NCBI RefSeq assembly: GCF_030440555.1
Contig: NZ_CP047118.1
Span: 186,001 to 250,000, forward strand
DNA: 64,000 nt
Direction: 5' to 3'
Origin: Corynebacterium caspium DSM 44850
GTDB taxonomy: Bacteria; Actinomycetota; Actinomycetes; Mycobacteriales; Mycobacteriaceae
Position 1 is the stretch's first letter, and each line of letters begins with the position of its first letter. The translations under genes and the position numbers were made by a program. The notes below the pieces were generated by a model. That model was not told where the DNA came from. It searched no databases and saw only the letters and a list, made by a program, of their open reading frames with translations. Shown piece after piece: positions 1-7,400 of the stretch.

Positions 1-913
1 GCGGTTGCGGGTTGGGTGCAGGCTGTGGCTGCGGCTGTGCCTCGGGAAGGGGTTGCGATGCCGGGGGATCAGGGATCATCTCCGGAATGAGCGGCGGAAT
101 CTGCTCAGGAAGAGGTGTCTCTAGCTCCGGTAGCGGCTGCGGCTGCGGCTGCTCCTCCGGTTCCGGCTGTGGTTCCGGCTGCGGCTGTTCGGGTTCAGCA
201 GGCGCTGTACCAGGGGTATTAGCACCATTTTCTGGCGCGTGAATCGTATTATTGATTAGCTCCGCGTGTGGGGAAATTTCGGCAAAATTGACCAAAATAT
301 TATAAGAGTGGGCAGAAGAAGAGGTTATGCCGGCTACTTTTCCATCTATAAATAGTGGTCCGCCGGAATCTCCACGGCGAGCCTGGGCGCCGTCATTATA
401 TTGCCCCAAAATGGCCAGGCCAGCATATCCAGAATTGCCATAGCCGAGGTGTTTAACGGTGATATCAGCATATTTGAGGCGGGCACCCGTGCCACCGCCC
501 CAGCCGTATACCTTTGCTTTGGTACCGGATTCAGGTTTTCCGGTATAGATGTCGGGGAATTTAGTAGCGGTCGTCTTTTCCGTGGTGTGCAATAGCAGGA
601 TATCGCCGTAGGGCATACGCACCTTACGGTCAGTGGCGTAGCGTTTGGAGCCGGTTTTTGAGTGGGGTCGGGTTAGGCCGTGATTAATATGCGGATTGTG
701 CGATGCCACGGGGGAGCAGTGGTGGGCAGTAATTACCCATTGCGGGGCGATGATAGTGCCTGTGCAAGCCCCAATTTGCACTACATTGCGGGCTAGGGTG
801 TCGTCGTCAGTGACTTCGTGGCCGCCTTCGATGGCGCCAGCTGGGGTGATGGCGGTGCTCAACAGGGCAAATATGCTTAAAACAGCACACGGTATTGTGA
901 ATTTTCTAAACAC
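1..913 (-). CDS. Secreted trypsin-like (S1) serine protease with Pro/Glu-rich C-terminal tail, partial
   Basis: The reading frame runs off the left edge without a stop, so the C-terminus is missing. A signal peptide covers about residues 1-27 and is followed by IEGGHEV, which resembles the Ile-Val-Gly-Gly N-terminus of mature S1 proteases. The catalytic triad is visible: His in TAHHC (about 64/65), Asp in YGDILLLHT (about 104) and Ser in GDSGGP (about 183). After about residue 225 the protein becomes a long run of Pro-Glu-Gln-Pro repeats, a likely wall-spanning or surface stalk. The start is uncertain: GTG at 913 has an AGGAG placed too close, and an in-frame GTG lies at 931. The protein should act outside the membrane; its substrate is unknown. 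A degraded paralogue sits at 21406-21789. Confidence 0.85.
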   Translation of the reverse strand, partial: MFRKFTIPCAVLSIFALLSTAITPAGAIEGGHEVTDDDTLARNVVQIGACTGTIIAPQWVITAHHCSPVASHNPHINHGLTRPHSKTGSKRYATDRKVRMPYGDILLLHTTEKTTATKFPDIYTGKPESGTKAKVYGWGGGTGARLKYADITVKHLGYGNSGYAGLAILGQYNDGAQARRGDSGGPLFIDGKVAGITSSSAHSYNILVNFAEISPHAELINNTIHAPENGANTPGTAPAEPEQPQPEPQPEPEEQPQPQPLPELETPLPEQIPPLIPEMIPDPPASQPLPEAQPQPQPAPNPQP

Positions 914-1551
914 GCTCCTACTTCTTTCCACGAGTTATCTACTGAACGAATGACAGCTGGAAATATAATAAAACCTTAAAAAGAGATAACAAATACCAAT
1001 TTGCTATTAAGCCAGGATAGGAGCGGCAATTGTGTACAAAGTCACCAAATTGCCCAGAATATGAAACTATAAGGCTCTTGGCGAAGATTTCGTTATTTTC
1101 TGCCTAAAAATTGAGCCGGAGACCTCGGAAACGATGAAATCCGCTGGAGTTTGCAGGTCACTTGGTGTGAAACTCTGCCGTTTTTGATTTGGATACTTAG
1201 ACGTCGGATTTGATAAGGGGTCAACTTGCCTTAGATCTTTGGTGATAAGGGGTTTTGTTACTTCCGGGGGCGACCTCTAGAGCTCTGTCCTAAGCGTCCG
1301 GTGACCGCCATGGGACTGACTCATACTGAAGGGCTGCGCAGCGGACTGTCTAGGGGGTGCGGATCGCGGTTTGCGTTGGCGTGTATCTCGTGAGGGGGAG
1401 CAGCCTCGCTGGGTACCATCTTTAGTAAATAACTTTATGGATTGCATAGTGCATTAGCTTATGACTGCGGAGCTGCGCTGAGAAGGATCGATGTGGGTGG
1501 CAAAACGGAGAAGACAACAATTGGCTTCTACAATATGTAGACTTCCTGCAT

Positions 1552-1698
1552 GGTCAGCCCTCGAAGGCCATCACGAAGCTATCCGAAGAAGATGAGGCTG
1601 CTTTCATGCTCAAGAACGGCAGACCGATGGCGGTGCTCATCTCGATCGACAGGTGCGAGCGACTAATGAAGGCCGGGATCGGCGTCACCGAGTACTAG
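1552..1698 (+). pseudogene. Remnant of Phd/YefM-type antitoxin
   Basis: A frame open from 1465 without a start codon encodes GQPSKAITKLSEEDEAAF followed by LKNGRPMAVLISIDRCERLM and ends VTEY-stop. The pattern of a short helix, an acidic turn, then LKNGxPxAVLIS is typical of the Phd/YefM antitoxin fold, here its middle and C-terminal half. The N-terminal DNA-binding part is not readable and no toxin gene follows. An IS transposase tail starts within 15 bases. It is most likely a dead fragment left by rearrangement. Confidence 0.55.
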
Positions 1699-1711
1699 AA
1701 GGCTTCTACGA

Positions 1712-1819
1712 GGGATATTTGATGGCAGTGAAAAGACATACTGGATCTACTGGTGGAACACCACACGCCTTAACGAGTCCTTGGATTGCGCCGTACCAGG
1801 CAGGGGCCTCGCCAGCTAG
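1712..1819 (+). pseudogene. C-terminal fragment of IS3-family (OrfB, rve-type) transposase
   Basis: The frame reads SEKTYWIYWWNTTRLNESLD before a stop at 1817-1819. A Trp-rich YWWNTTRLNESL(D/G) segment just before the C-terminus is characteristic of IS3-family OrfB integrases (usual form WIxWYNxxRLHxSLGYxSP). About 90% of the transposase, including the DDE residues, is missing and no terminal inverted repeats were found. This scar lies directly upstream of the broken daptide dehydrogenase, so an IS event probably removed the upstream genes of that cluster. Confidence 0.5.
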
Positions 1820-2036
1820 AATCAAACCCGGATCAACGAGCTGGTCCCATATAAGAAGCGGAACAAAATCCAGTACTCTTCAACCGCTACTGACTAACCC
1901 AAAACGACAGTCTAGATGACTGTTCAAACTGCTAAATCGATCCGGGAATTGTGTAATCTTGTCAAGATAATACATAGCTTGACTATCATCTTGTTCATAG
2001 GTACGGCATGATTCTATACAGTTCTCAAATGCGACG

Positions 2037-2906
2037 ATGGAGTTGCCTAATCTAAATGCGCGGTGTGGGTTTCTCCTTCTTCCTGAGCTACAACACCGTG
2101 CCCACCTTCTAGCGGCAATCCCGAAGACTCTCGGGACTGGAAGCGAAGTAAGCCAAGTTGCGGTGGCGAAGAAGCCGGGAGATCGAAAGCTTGTCTTGGG
2201 GGCAGGGCTTGCACCTACGGTCGCGTGGCATAATACGGATTTCTTGCAATCGCTCCCTTTGAATATCCTCCATGAAGGTGTTCTGGAAATCTTTGCTCGT
2301 CTCCTTGGAACATTTATCGCACCGCAAGACGATACGCATCATCCTGAAGATGCAGTGGTTCGGGGATACGTGCACTGCATGGCTCCAGCACTAATGGACG
2401 GTGACCGACTCAAAGACTCTCGTTGGCAAGAGAACTTACTCAGAATTGGCGCACGTTCTCATCAATCAGGTGTGACGTACAAACGCCCACCTTTTGGAGT
2501 TAAGTGGTGGCCAATCGTCAACGAGATTTGCGCACTGACAGGGGAGCGTAAAATCCCTGTTCTGTCGTTGATCCTTCCCCAAATACTTCTTCGGATCCTA
2601 GAAGGTGATGATCGTTGGGGAAGTGCGGTACGCCTGAGATCCATTTGGAGCTCGTTTGCAGAGAACGCCGGGCGGGATGTACCTGAAGACCCAGTGGCAG
2701 GTGTTGCTTCCCTACTTGCTGACAACGTTCAGCACTCAGATCATCAATCTTTATGCATTCCCATGCTTGTGCAGAGAATAATGCGAGCATGGGGTGAAGG
2801 GCTACCGATGTTTCGTGGATTCGAGGGCAATGAGCTTGAGAACCTTCTTGAAGCTGCATTAGTACCGTCCCATGCTGTATCGGTAGCTAGTCAAGGTAAT
2901 AATTGA
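2037..2906 (+). pseudogene. N-terminally truncated daptide-type iron-containing alcohol dehydrogenase
   Basis: The 289-residue product keeps the metal-binding half of an iron-dependent (group III) alcohol dehydrogenase: AIPKTLGTGSEVS near residues 28-40, then a metal/DP-like segment and the helical C-terminal domain. The NAD-binding N-terminal part with the GGGS motif (roughly 110-130 residues of a usual length near 400) is absent. The frame is open upstream only to 2001, so the first Met lies inside the original gene. In daptide clusters a dehydrogenase of this type oxidises the C-terminal Thr of the precursor (family knowledge). The precursor gene follows after 11 bases. Upstream lies IS debris. 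Without a cofactor domain it is probably inactive. The alternative is an unrelated Fe-ADH, made unlikely by the adjacent precursor. Confidence 0.7.
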
Positions 2907-2917
2907 AAGGAGGGGAA

Positions 2918-3070
2918 ATGAAAAACCAGCTAGAACTTCTTGAACTCGATATGCAGGAGCTTGAGCCTATGGACGCACCCGGTTGGTGGACTGGTTTCCA
3001 AAAGGGCGTCGAAATTACCGTCGCGACACTGGTCTTCTCGGTTGCGACAGCTGCCTCCGCAGCAACCTAA
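2918..3070 (+). CDS. Daptide-type RiPP precursor peptide (50 aa)
   Basis: A strong ribosome binding site (AAGGAGGGG) ends 3 bases before ATG 2918. The peptide has an acidic leader with Leu/Glu repeats (LELLELDMQELEPMDAP), a GWWTGF segment, and a hydrophobic core (EITVATLVFSVATAASAAT) that ends in Thr directly before the stop. This plan, an LxLQELExMEAPxWW-like leader plus an Ala/Val/Thr-rich core with an invariant C-terminal Thr, is that of daptide precursors, in which the Thr becomes a dimethylated 1,2-diaminopropane end group. Neighbours support it: a truncated dehydrogenase upstream, and a stem-loop, a membrane peptide and an ABC ATPase downstream. The aminotransferase, methyltransferase and RiPP-recognition genes are not in this window, so a finished product from this locus alone is unlikely. 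Confidence 0.78.
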   Translation: MKNQLELLELDMQELEPMDAPGWWTGFQKGVEITVATLVFSVATAASAAT

Positions 3071-3106
3071 TCCCAAACGATCCATTACTGACTAGTAATG
3101 CTAATT

Positions 3107-3142
3107 GGCTATGTGAACCTGAGCATTCAGGTTCACATAGCC
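3107..3142 (+). promoter_or_regulatory. Perfect 16-bp stem-loop between precursor and export genes
   Basis: GGCTATGTGAACCTGA and its exact complement flank a 4-base loop (GCAT), 36 bases after the precursor stop and 20 before the next start. No T-run follows, so this is not a classical strong terminator. The position fits an mRNA-stabilising or partial-termination element that raises precursor mRNA over downstream genes, which is common in peptide clusters (inference). Confidence 0.7.
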
Positions 3143-3162
3143 ACCCAGAGGAAGTGATACAC

Positions 3163-3345
3163 GTGAATAAGAAGAACAATGGTAGTGCCAAGGTGACGTG
3201 GGTCCTCATTGCCCTGCTCGCCGCAATCTTTGTCATCGTTACATTTGTCGATGAGAGGTTTAAGTCGGGCTCCCTCTACGTCGCACTCATAGCCACTCTA
3301 GCTGCCTTGGCTTTTATTGGCTTTCAAAATCGCCGGGATCGATAG
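3163..3345 (+). CDS. Small two-helix membrane protein of the daptide remnant
   Basis: GTG 3163 is chosen because AGAGGAAG lies 8 bases upstream; an earlier in-frame start would run back through the stem-loop and the precursor. The 60-residue product has a basic start (MNKKNNGSAK), two hydrophobic helices (about 12-28 and 38-53) and a basic end (NRRDR), so both ends should face the cytoplasm. It sits 2 bases from the ABC ATPase and may be part of the exporter or an immunity peptide. I recognise no family. Confidence 0.6.
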   Translation: MNKKNNGSAKVTWVLIALLAAIFVIVTFVDERFKSGSLYVALIATLAALAFIGFQNRRDR

Positions 3346-3347
3346 TT

Positions 3348-3968
3348 ATGGCAGAGGCGGCAATCGAGTTTCGAGGATTTTCAAAGTCTTTTGGATCAGT
3401 AACAGCTGTTGAGGATGTATCGTTCTCTGTCGAACCAGGTCGGGTCGTAGGGCTCTTAGGAGAAAATGGGGCTGGTAAAACGACATGTATACGTGGACTC
3501 CTTGGCCTTCTTGAATCGGACGCAGGCGACGCACTTATTTTCGGTAAACCGTTCAGCACCCGTCGCGAGAGAGTCGATACTGTGTTGGAACAAGTGAGCC
3601 TTACCGATGCCGAAAACCGTAGCGTCCAGAAGCTCTCCCAAGGTATGAAACAAAGGCTCGCCCTCGCGACGGCCCTGTTGCCCGATCCTGATATTTTGCT
3701 TCTTGACGAACCAACAAATGGTCTTGATCCAACTGGAATTCGTTGGCTGAGAACGCTTTTGCGCAATTTTGTTGCAGCGGGGAAAACAGTTCTGCTTTCT
3801 AGTCATTTGCTCAACGAAGTTGAGCAAACTGTTGATGATGTAGTCATCTTAAAACGAACTGTGAAGTTCACTGGTTCCCTGAGTAATTTTACAGAGAACG
3901 GACATTTTAGATTAGAAGATAAGTTCTTTGAACTGATGGGAACCGAGGGACTGAATGATGTTAGGTAA
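3348..3968 (+). CDS. ABC transporter ATP-binding protein (peptide export or immunity type)
   Basis: The 206-residue protein has Walker A GENGAGKTT (about 39-47), a signature-like KLSQGMKQRLALATAL, Walker B DILLLDEPTNGLDP and the switch His in LLSSHLL. This is the DrrA/bacitracin-type ATPase that pairs with a separate ABC-2 permease. The end, FFELMGTEGLNDVR, looks natural for the family, so the gene is complete though short. The permease start overlaps its stop but that gene is broken (next entry), so the exporter is probably dead unless another permease substitutes. Context suggests export of, or resistance to, the daptide. Confidence 0.8.
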   Translation: MAEAAIEFRGFSKSFGSVTAVEDVSFSVEPGRVVGLLGENGAGKTTCIRGLLGLLESDAGDALIFGKPFSTRRERVDTVLEQVSLTDAENRSVQKLSQGMKQRLALATALLPDPDILLLDEPTNGLDPTGIRWLRTLLRNFVAAGKTVLLSSHLLNEVEQTVDDVVILKRTVKFTGSLSNFTENGHFRLEDKFFELMGTEGLNDVR

Positions 3969-4182
3969 CCGATTTCGCTCAGACCTCCTCGTCTACGCCA
4001 TGGCCAAGGTTGCTGATGCTGGGAATCGGATCGTGATGCACGTCCACGACGAAATCATTGTTGAAACCACCACTGGCACCGTGGACGAGATCTGTGCCCT
4101 CATGAGTCAAACCTCACCCTGGGCCAAGAGCCTACCCCTGGATGCCGACGGATATGAATGCGACTTCTATATGAAGGACTAG
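3955..4182 (+). pseudogene. Chimera: start of ABC permease fused to end of phage-type DNA polymerase I
   Basis: The frame begins at an ATG overlapping the ATPase stop and gives MLGNRFRSDLL, a plausible N-terminus of an ABC-2 permease. It passes without a stop into VYAMAKVADAGNRIVMHVHD and EIIVETTTGTVDEICALM, which is the end of a family A DNA polymerase; MHVHDEIIVE is motif C with the catalytic Asp-Glu. The remaining 500 or more residues of the polymerase are missing. The join near (R)SDLLVYAM looks like a deletion that fused two unrelated genes in frame. Its stop overlaps the stop of the convergent Abi gene by three bases. Confidence 0.7.
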
Positions 4183-5147
4183 CTGCGCCAGAGTGGGAGA
4201 TCTTGCCAGTTCGATGGGAATCCCATCTCCTCGAGGGTGTGGCCCCGTAACGGCAGGTACTCGGTTTTGATGAGGTGACATACCTTGTGGGGCCAGGATG
4301 TGCCTGGGGAGATGGTTGTGAGCATGAATGCCATCACGAGCAGCGCCCCGTAGAGCCGATCGCTTTGCCCGCGAGGGAGAGACGAGAGTTTTTCAATAGT
4401 GAGGAAGGCATTGGATGAGGCGGGTGTCAGGTATCTGTTCCATACGCGTCCGTGGTGTGCGCAGGTGTTTCGAAGAACAGTGAACTGTTCCAGCCAGCGC
4501 GCCAGTGGGTCTTGACGGTAGTAGGCCCGCTTCTGTTTCGCGTTCAAACGCTCTGCATCGACGGTGAATCCATAGCTTTCAGAAATGGCTCGCTGGTCAT
4601 CAAGCAGCAAGCCGTCGTACAACTGGGAGATGTCTAAGAAGTCGAGGACATCCGCGAGCACCCAAAATGGATAGTCGTCATAGTTGGCCGCGTAGTGGGC
4701 AATGGCATGGTTGCGTTTACGCGCACGCTCAACTCGGCCCTGAGCTGTGCGAAGCCACGACTCGTGGTCGAAGTCATCACGGAAAAGTGAGGCGTCTTTG
4801 TAGGACAGCGCCCCTTTGGCGACTAGGAGTTCGCCGATACGAGCTCGCATAGCGACCTCGATCCGTTCCATTCCGTCGTGGATAAGGGTTCTCAACTTTC
4901 GATCAAACTCATAGAGAGCAGTCACCTGAGTGAAAGTTGTCCCCGGAATAAATATGTCTAGCCGTTTCGGCTGCCTTGGATCGTCTGGGATCGGAAGAAT
5001 TCGGTACGTGTACCAGTAGCCGGAGAGACGGTAGTAAGAAACACTGGCGAGCCACTGTCTAGCAAGGGACTCATCTACGTCCATGCCTCGGGATCTCAGG
5101 ATCTCCAGCTGCTGATCGAGCGTCGTCGGCTGTTTGACTGTACCCAC
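4179..5147 (-). CDS. AbiD/AbiF-like (Abi_2 family) abortive infection protein
   Basis: The 322-residue protein starts with the Abi_2 pattern: an N-terminal helix (TTLDQQLEILRSRGM), then LASVSYYRLSGYWYTYR (about 34-50) and FDRKLRTLIHDGMERIEVAM (about 81-100). Near residues 224-238 it carries LRNTCAHHGRVWNR, an R-N-x3-H motif typical of HEPN-type ribonucleases and expected to be the active site. The family aborts phage infection by RNA cleavage (family knowledge). GTG 5147 is preceded by GGGGAAG. A structured element lies 33 bases upstream on the same strand. Phage genes flank it on both sides, so it is island-borne defence. Confidence 0.85.
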   Translation of the reverse strand: MGTVKQPTTLDQQLEILRSRGMDVDESLARQWLASVSYYRLSGYWYTYRILPIPDDPRQPKRLDIFIPGTTFTQVTALYEFDRKLRTLIHDGMERIEVAMRARIGELLVAKGALSYKDASLFRDDFDHESWLRTAQGRVERARKRNHAIAHYAANYDDYPFWVLADVLDFLDISQLYDGLLLDDQRAISESYGFTVDAERLNAKQKRAYYRQDPLARWLEQFTVLRNTCAHHGRVWNRYLTPASSNAFLTIEKLSSLPRGQSDRLYGALLVMAFMLTTISPGTSWPHKVCHLIKTEYLPLRGHTLEEMGFPSNWQDLPLWRS

Positions 5148-5179
5148 GCGCTCACTTCCCCTGGTGTAGATAGAAATCC

Positions 5180-5213
5180 AGCCCGTCTGCGACTCGATGG
5201 GTCGTAGCGGGCT
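5180..5213 (-). ncRNA. Candidate structured RNA upstream of the abiF-like gene
   Basis: On the minus strand AGCCCG and CGGGCT form an outer helix, a small internal loop follows (CTA opposite CAGA), then CGAC pairs with GTCG across a 7-base loop. The element lies 33 bases before the Abi start. Structured RNAs upstream of abiF genes are known (abiF RNA motif) and act as partners or antitoxins of AbiF-type HEPN proteins. Assignment here rests on position and structure only. The rest of 5148-5458 shows no gene. Confidence 0.4.
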
Positions 5214-5458
5214 GAACGATTACCTCAAGACTACCACAGTGAGAGCGAAAAATCACTAGTCACGCACAAAGGACAAGACGACCCCTAGTTGGCAACAGCA
5301 AGTACCACAGCCCCCGCTCCGAGAACGGCAGTGGGGAACGCCACACGGCTCTTCGCTGTCAGATGGCTTAACACTTTCACGTTGGTTGGCAGTGGGGTGA
5401 GGGCAATAGGTTCCATCACGGTGGTGGGCATTGAACGGCTCTCAGAAAGGAGCCTGTT

Positions 5459-6295
5459 ATGGCTACTAGCACTGTCCAGGCATTCACTAACGATATGTTC
5501 GGCACTATTCGCACCGTTGAGGAAACGGGAAGGGTTTTGTTTTGTGGTCGTGATGTGGCCACGGCACTAGGGTATGCCAACACGAAAGATGCACTGGCGC
5601 GTCATTGTAAGGGGGTCGCAAAACACTACCCCCTTCAAACCCCTGGCAGCACACAACATGCCCGTTTTATCACCGAGGGCGACCTGTACCGGCTGATCGC
5701 AGCGTCGAAACTCCCCGCCGCAGCGCGGTTTGAGTCATGGATGTTCGACGAAGTCTTACCATCGATCCACCGACACGGCATGTACGCGATCGATGAACTA
5801 CTGGCTAACGATGAATTCCTCGAACGAGCCATCGTCCAGCTACGCACAGAACGCACCAAGCGTCTGGCCGCCGAGCAGGCGCTAGCAGAGGCTAAACCCA
5901 AGCTGACCTATTACGACCAAGTCCTTAAAGCTACTCGAGCGGTTGCGATTAGCCGTATCGCTAAGGATTACGGGATGAGCGCGCAGGAGTTCAATCAGCT
6001 CCTGGCTGATCTACACGTTCAATACAAGCGAGATGGCCAATGGTTGCTCTACGCCGAACACGCCGGTCATGGTTACACCAAATCAGAAACAGGCACTGCC
6101 AAGAACGGCTACTTGTGGCTGCACACCAAATGGACCCAGAAAGGTCGCTTGTTCATTTACGACCTGCTAGCCGGCAAAACAATCAAGCACTTCACGCCCA
6201 CCCAATGGACCGCCCTCATCGATCACGCAACCGTCCTGCAACAGGCAATCGAGTTCACCTTCCGCACCGGGCAAACAATCCGCATCAGCCTATAA
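5459..6295 (+). CDS. Phage antirepressor (Bro-N plus KilAC domains)
   Basis: The 278-residue product has an N-terminal Bro-N DNA-binding domain (about 10-110; GRDVATALGYANTKDALARH, then FITEGDLYRLIAASKL and FDEVLPSIHRHGMYA), a short coiled coil (about 125-145) and a C-terminal KilAC domain (about 150-250; ISRIAKDYGMSAQEFNQLL). Such proteins relieve prophage repression. AAAGGAG lies 7 bases before ATG 5459. No repressor, integrase or structural phage gene accompanies it, so it is an orphan of a deleted prophage. Confidence 0.9.
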   Translation: MATSTVQAFTNDMFGTIRTVEETGRVLFCGRDVATALGYANTKDALARHCKGVAKHYPLQTPGSTQHARFITEGDLYRLIAASKLPAAARFESWMFDEVLPSIHRHGMYAIDELLANDEFLERAIVQLRTERTKRLAAEQALAEAKPKLTYYDQVLKATRAVAISRIAKDYGMSAQEFNQLLADLHVQYKRDGQWLLYAEHAGHGYTKSETGTAKNGYLWLHTKWTQKGRLFIYDLLAGKTIKHFTPTQWTALIDHATVLQQAIEFTFRTGQTIRISL

Positions 6296-6312
6296 CCAAC
6301 ACTCACAACCCC

Positions 6313-6352
6313 AGCCCACACTCTAGCCCGCTCCATATCCGAGTGGGCTTTT
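6313..6352 (+). terminator. Terminator downstream of the antirepressor
   Basis: AGCCCAC pairs with GTGGGCT (6343-6349), extended inwards by CTC/GAG with one bulge, and is followed by TTTTCTC. It lies 18 bases after the antirepressor stop. Confidence 0.6.
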
Positions 6353-6494
6353 CTCGCGTGCCGATGAAACCGAAGAGCCATGAAACCGCGGAATATCAGG
6401 CAAAACCCGAACCCGCCAACGCGAGCCAAAAATCTAACCCCCCAAGCGCAAACACACCAACGCAACCAGGGGATTATCAAATGCGACGTGAAAG

Positions 6495-6568
6495 TGGAGC
6501 CGATGACGGGAATCGAACCCGCGTATTCAGCTTGGGAAGCTGACATTCTACCATTGAATTACATCGGC
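6495..6568 (-). tRNA. tRNA-Gly (anticodon CCC)
   Basis: Read on the minus strand, the acceptor arm GCCGATG pairs with CATCGGC, the anticodon stem-loop is CAGCTTCCCAAGCTG with anticodon CCC, and the T arm has GGGTTCGATTCCC. The discriminator base is T and CCA is encoded (6495-6497). It decodes GGG. The 3' end points towards the phage and RiPP island, the usual orientation for integration at a tRNA gene. Confidence 0.93.
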
Positions 6569-6731
6569 AGTGGGAATCTAAAATAGTCTAAATTCCAAGG
6601 TGATCCGCCTTAATTTCTAGGCGAAGCACACTGGAAAAATACTATACACCGGGGAGGTAGTAGGCGGCCAACTTTGGGAGTCTGGGGGTCGAAAACCCAA
6701 GTTGTGGCTGCTAATGGATAGGATAGGCAGC

Positions 6732-7295
6732 GTGTTGCTCTCAGATCGTGATATCCGTGCCGCTGTCGCCCAGGGTCGTTTAGGTATTTCTCCTTATGAT
6801 GATTGCTTTGTGCAGCCATCGAGTGTGGATGTGCGCCTAGATAAGTATTTTCGGGTTTTTAATAACTCCAAATACACCCATATTGATCCCAAGCAGGAGA
6901 TGGAAGATCTCACCACTTTGGTAGAAGTGGCAGAAAATGGTGAATTTGTACTCCACCCAGGGGAGTTCGTTTTGGCTTCTACTTTGGAGAAATTCACGTT
7001 GCCTGAAGATCTTGCTGGCCGGTTGGAGGGGAAATCTTCGCTGGGAAGATTGGGCTTATTGACGCACTCCACTGCCGGTTTTATTGATCCTGGATTCTCT
7101 GGATATATCACCCTGGAGCTTTCTAATGTGGCTAATTTGCCCATCGTGCTCTATCCCGGCATGAAGGTAGGACAGCTGGCGCTTTTCAAAATGTCTTCCC
7201 CGGCTGAAACTCCTTATGGTTCTGCTGCTTTGGGTTCTAAATATCAAGGGCAACGTGGCCCCACGCCTTCTAAGGCGTATCTGAATTTCCGCTAA
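6732..7295 (+). CDS. dcd: dCTP deaminase (actinobacterial Dcd)
   Basis: The enzyme deaminates dCTP; the actinobacterial form can also yield dUMP directly. The 187-residue length fits the family. Key segments are [29 protein letters not shown] and [14 protein letters not shown], which carry the active-site Ser, Arg and Glu. GTG 6732 is preferred over an in-frame start at 6702 because homologues begin with MLLSDRDIR; an AGG lies 4 bases upstream. It converges on alaT across a shared terminator. Confidence 0.93.
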   Translation: MLLSDRDIRAAVAQGRLGISPYDDCFVQPSSVDVRLDKYFRVFNNSKYTHIDPKQEMEDLTTLVEVAENGEFVLHPGEFVLASTLEKFTLPEDLAGRLEGKSSLGRLGLLTHSTAGFIDPGFSGYITLELSNVANLPIVLYPGMKVGQLALFKMSSPAETPYGSAALGSKYQGQRGPTPSKAYLNFR

Positions 7296-7303
7296 TAGCT
7301 CAA

Positions 7304-7352
7304 AGGCCGCACTTGCTATCTGAAAAAAATAGCGAGTGCGGCTTTAGTTTTT
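7304..7352. terminator. Bidirectional terminator between dcd and alaT
   Basis: GGCCGCACTTGCTAT pairs with ATAGCGAGTGCGGC with one G-T mismatch. A T-run (TTTAGTTTTTT) follows on the plus strand and an A-run in the loop can serve the other side. It lies between two convergent genes. Confidence 0.8.
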
Positions 7353-7400
7353 TAAGCGCCGGTGCGAGCTTCGGTGTTGGCAAGAGCCCAGGGCGCAGAA

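Larger units (their letters stand above)
914..2036. other. Gene-poor island edge with mobile-element debris
   Basis: About 1.1 kb separates the S1 protease from the dehydrogenase remnant. No intact gene is visible here. The only recognisable coding pieces are an antitoxin C-terminus (1552-1698) and an IS3-type transposase tail (1712-1819), listed separately. Reading frames between about 960 and 1460 are short and do not resemble any family I know. A TTGTTC (1991-1996) and TATACA (2015-2020) pair, 18 bp apart, could be a fortuitous promoter for the truncated gene at 2037, but this is weak. Confidence 0.5.

Noticed and set aside
2109..2859. Minus-strand open frames opposite the dehydrogenase remnant
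   Set aside because: They are shadows; the plus strand shows a clear Fe-ADH domain.
5289..5570. 93-codon frame overlapping the start of the antirepressor
   Set aside because: It overlaps the antirepressor in another frame, has Ala/Thr/Arg-biased random composition and no ribosome binding site.
914..6494. Direct repeat of the tRNA-Gly 3' end as an attL site
   Set aside because: I searched the island by eye for the T-arm/acceptor sequence and found no second copy, so no attachment site is annotated.
6380..6586. Plus-strand frame containing MTGIEPAYSAWEADILPLNY
   Set aside because: This is the reverse strand of tRNA-Gly, a well-known spurious translation.
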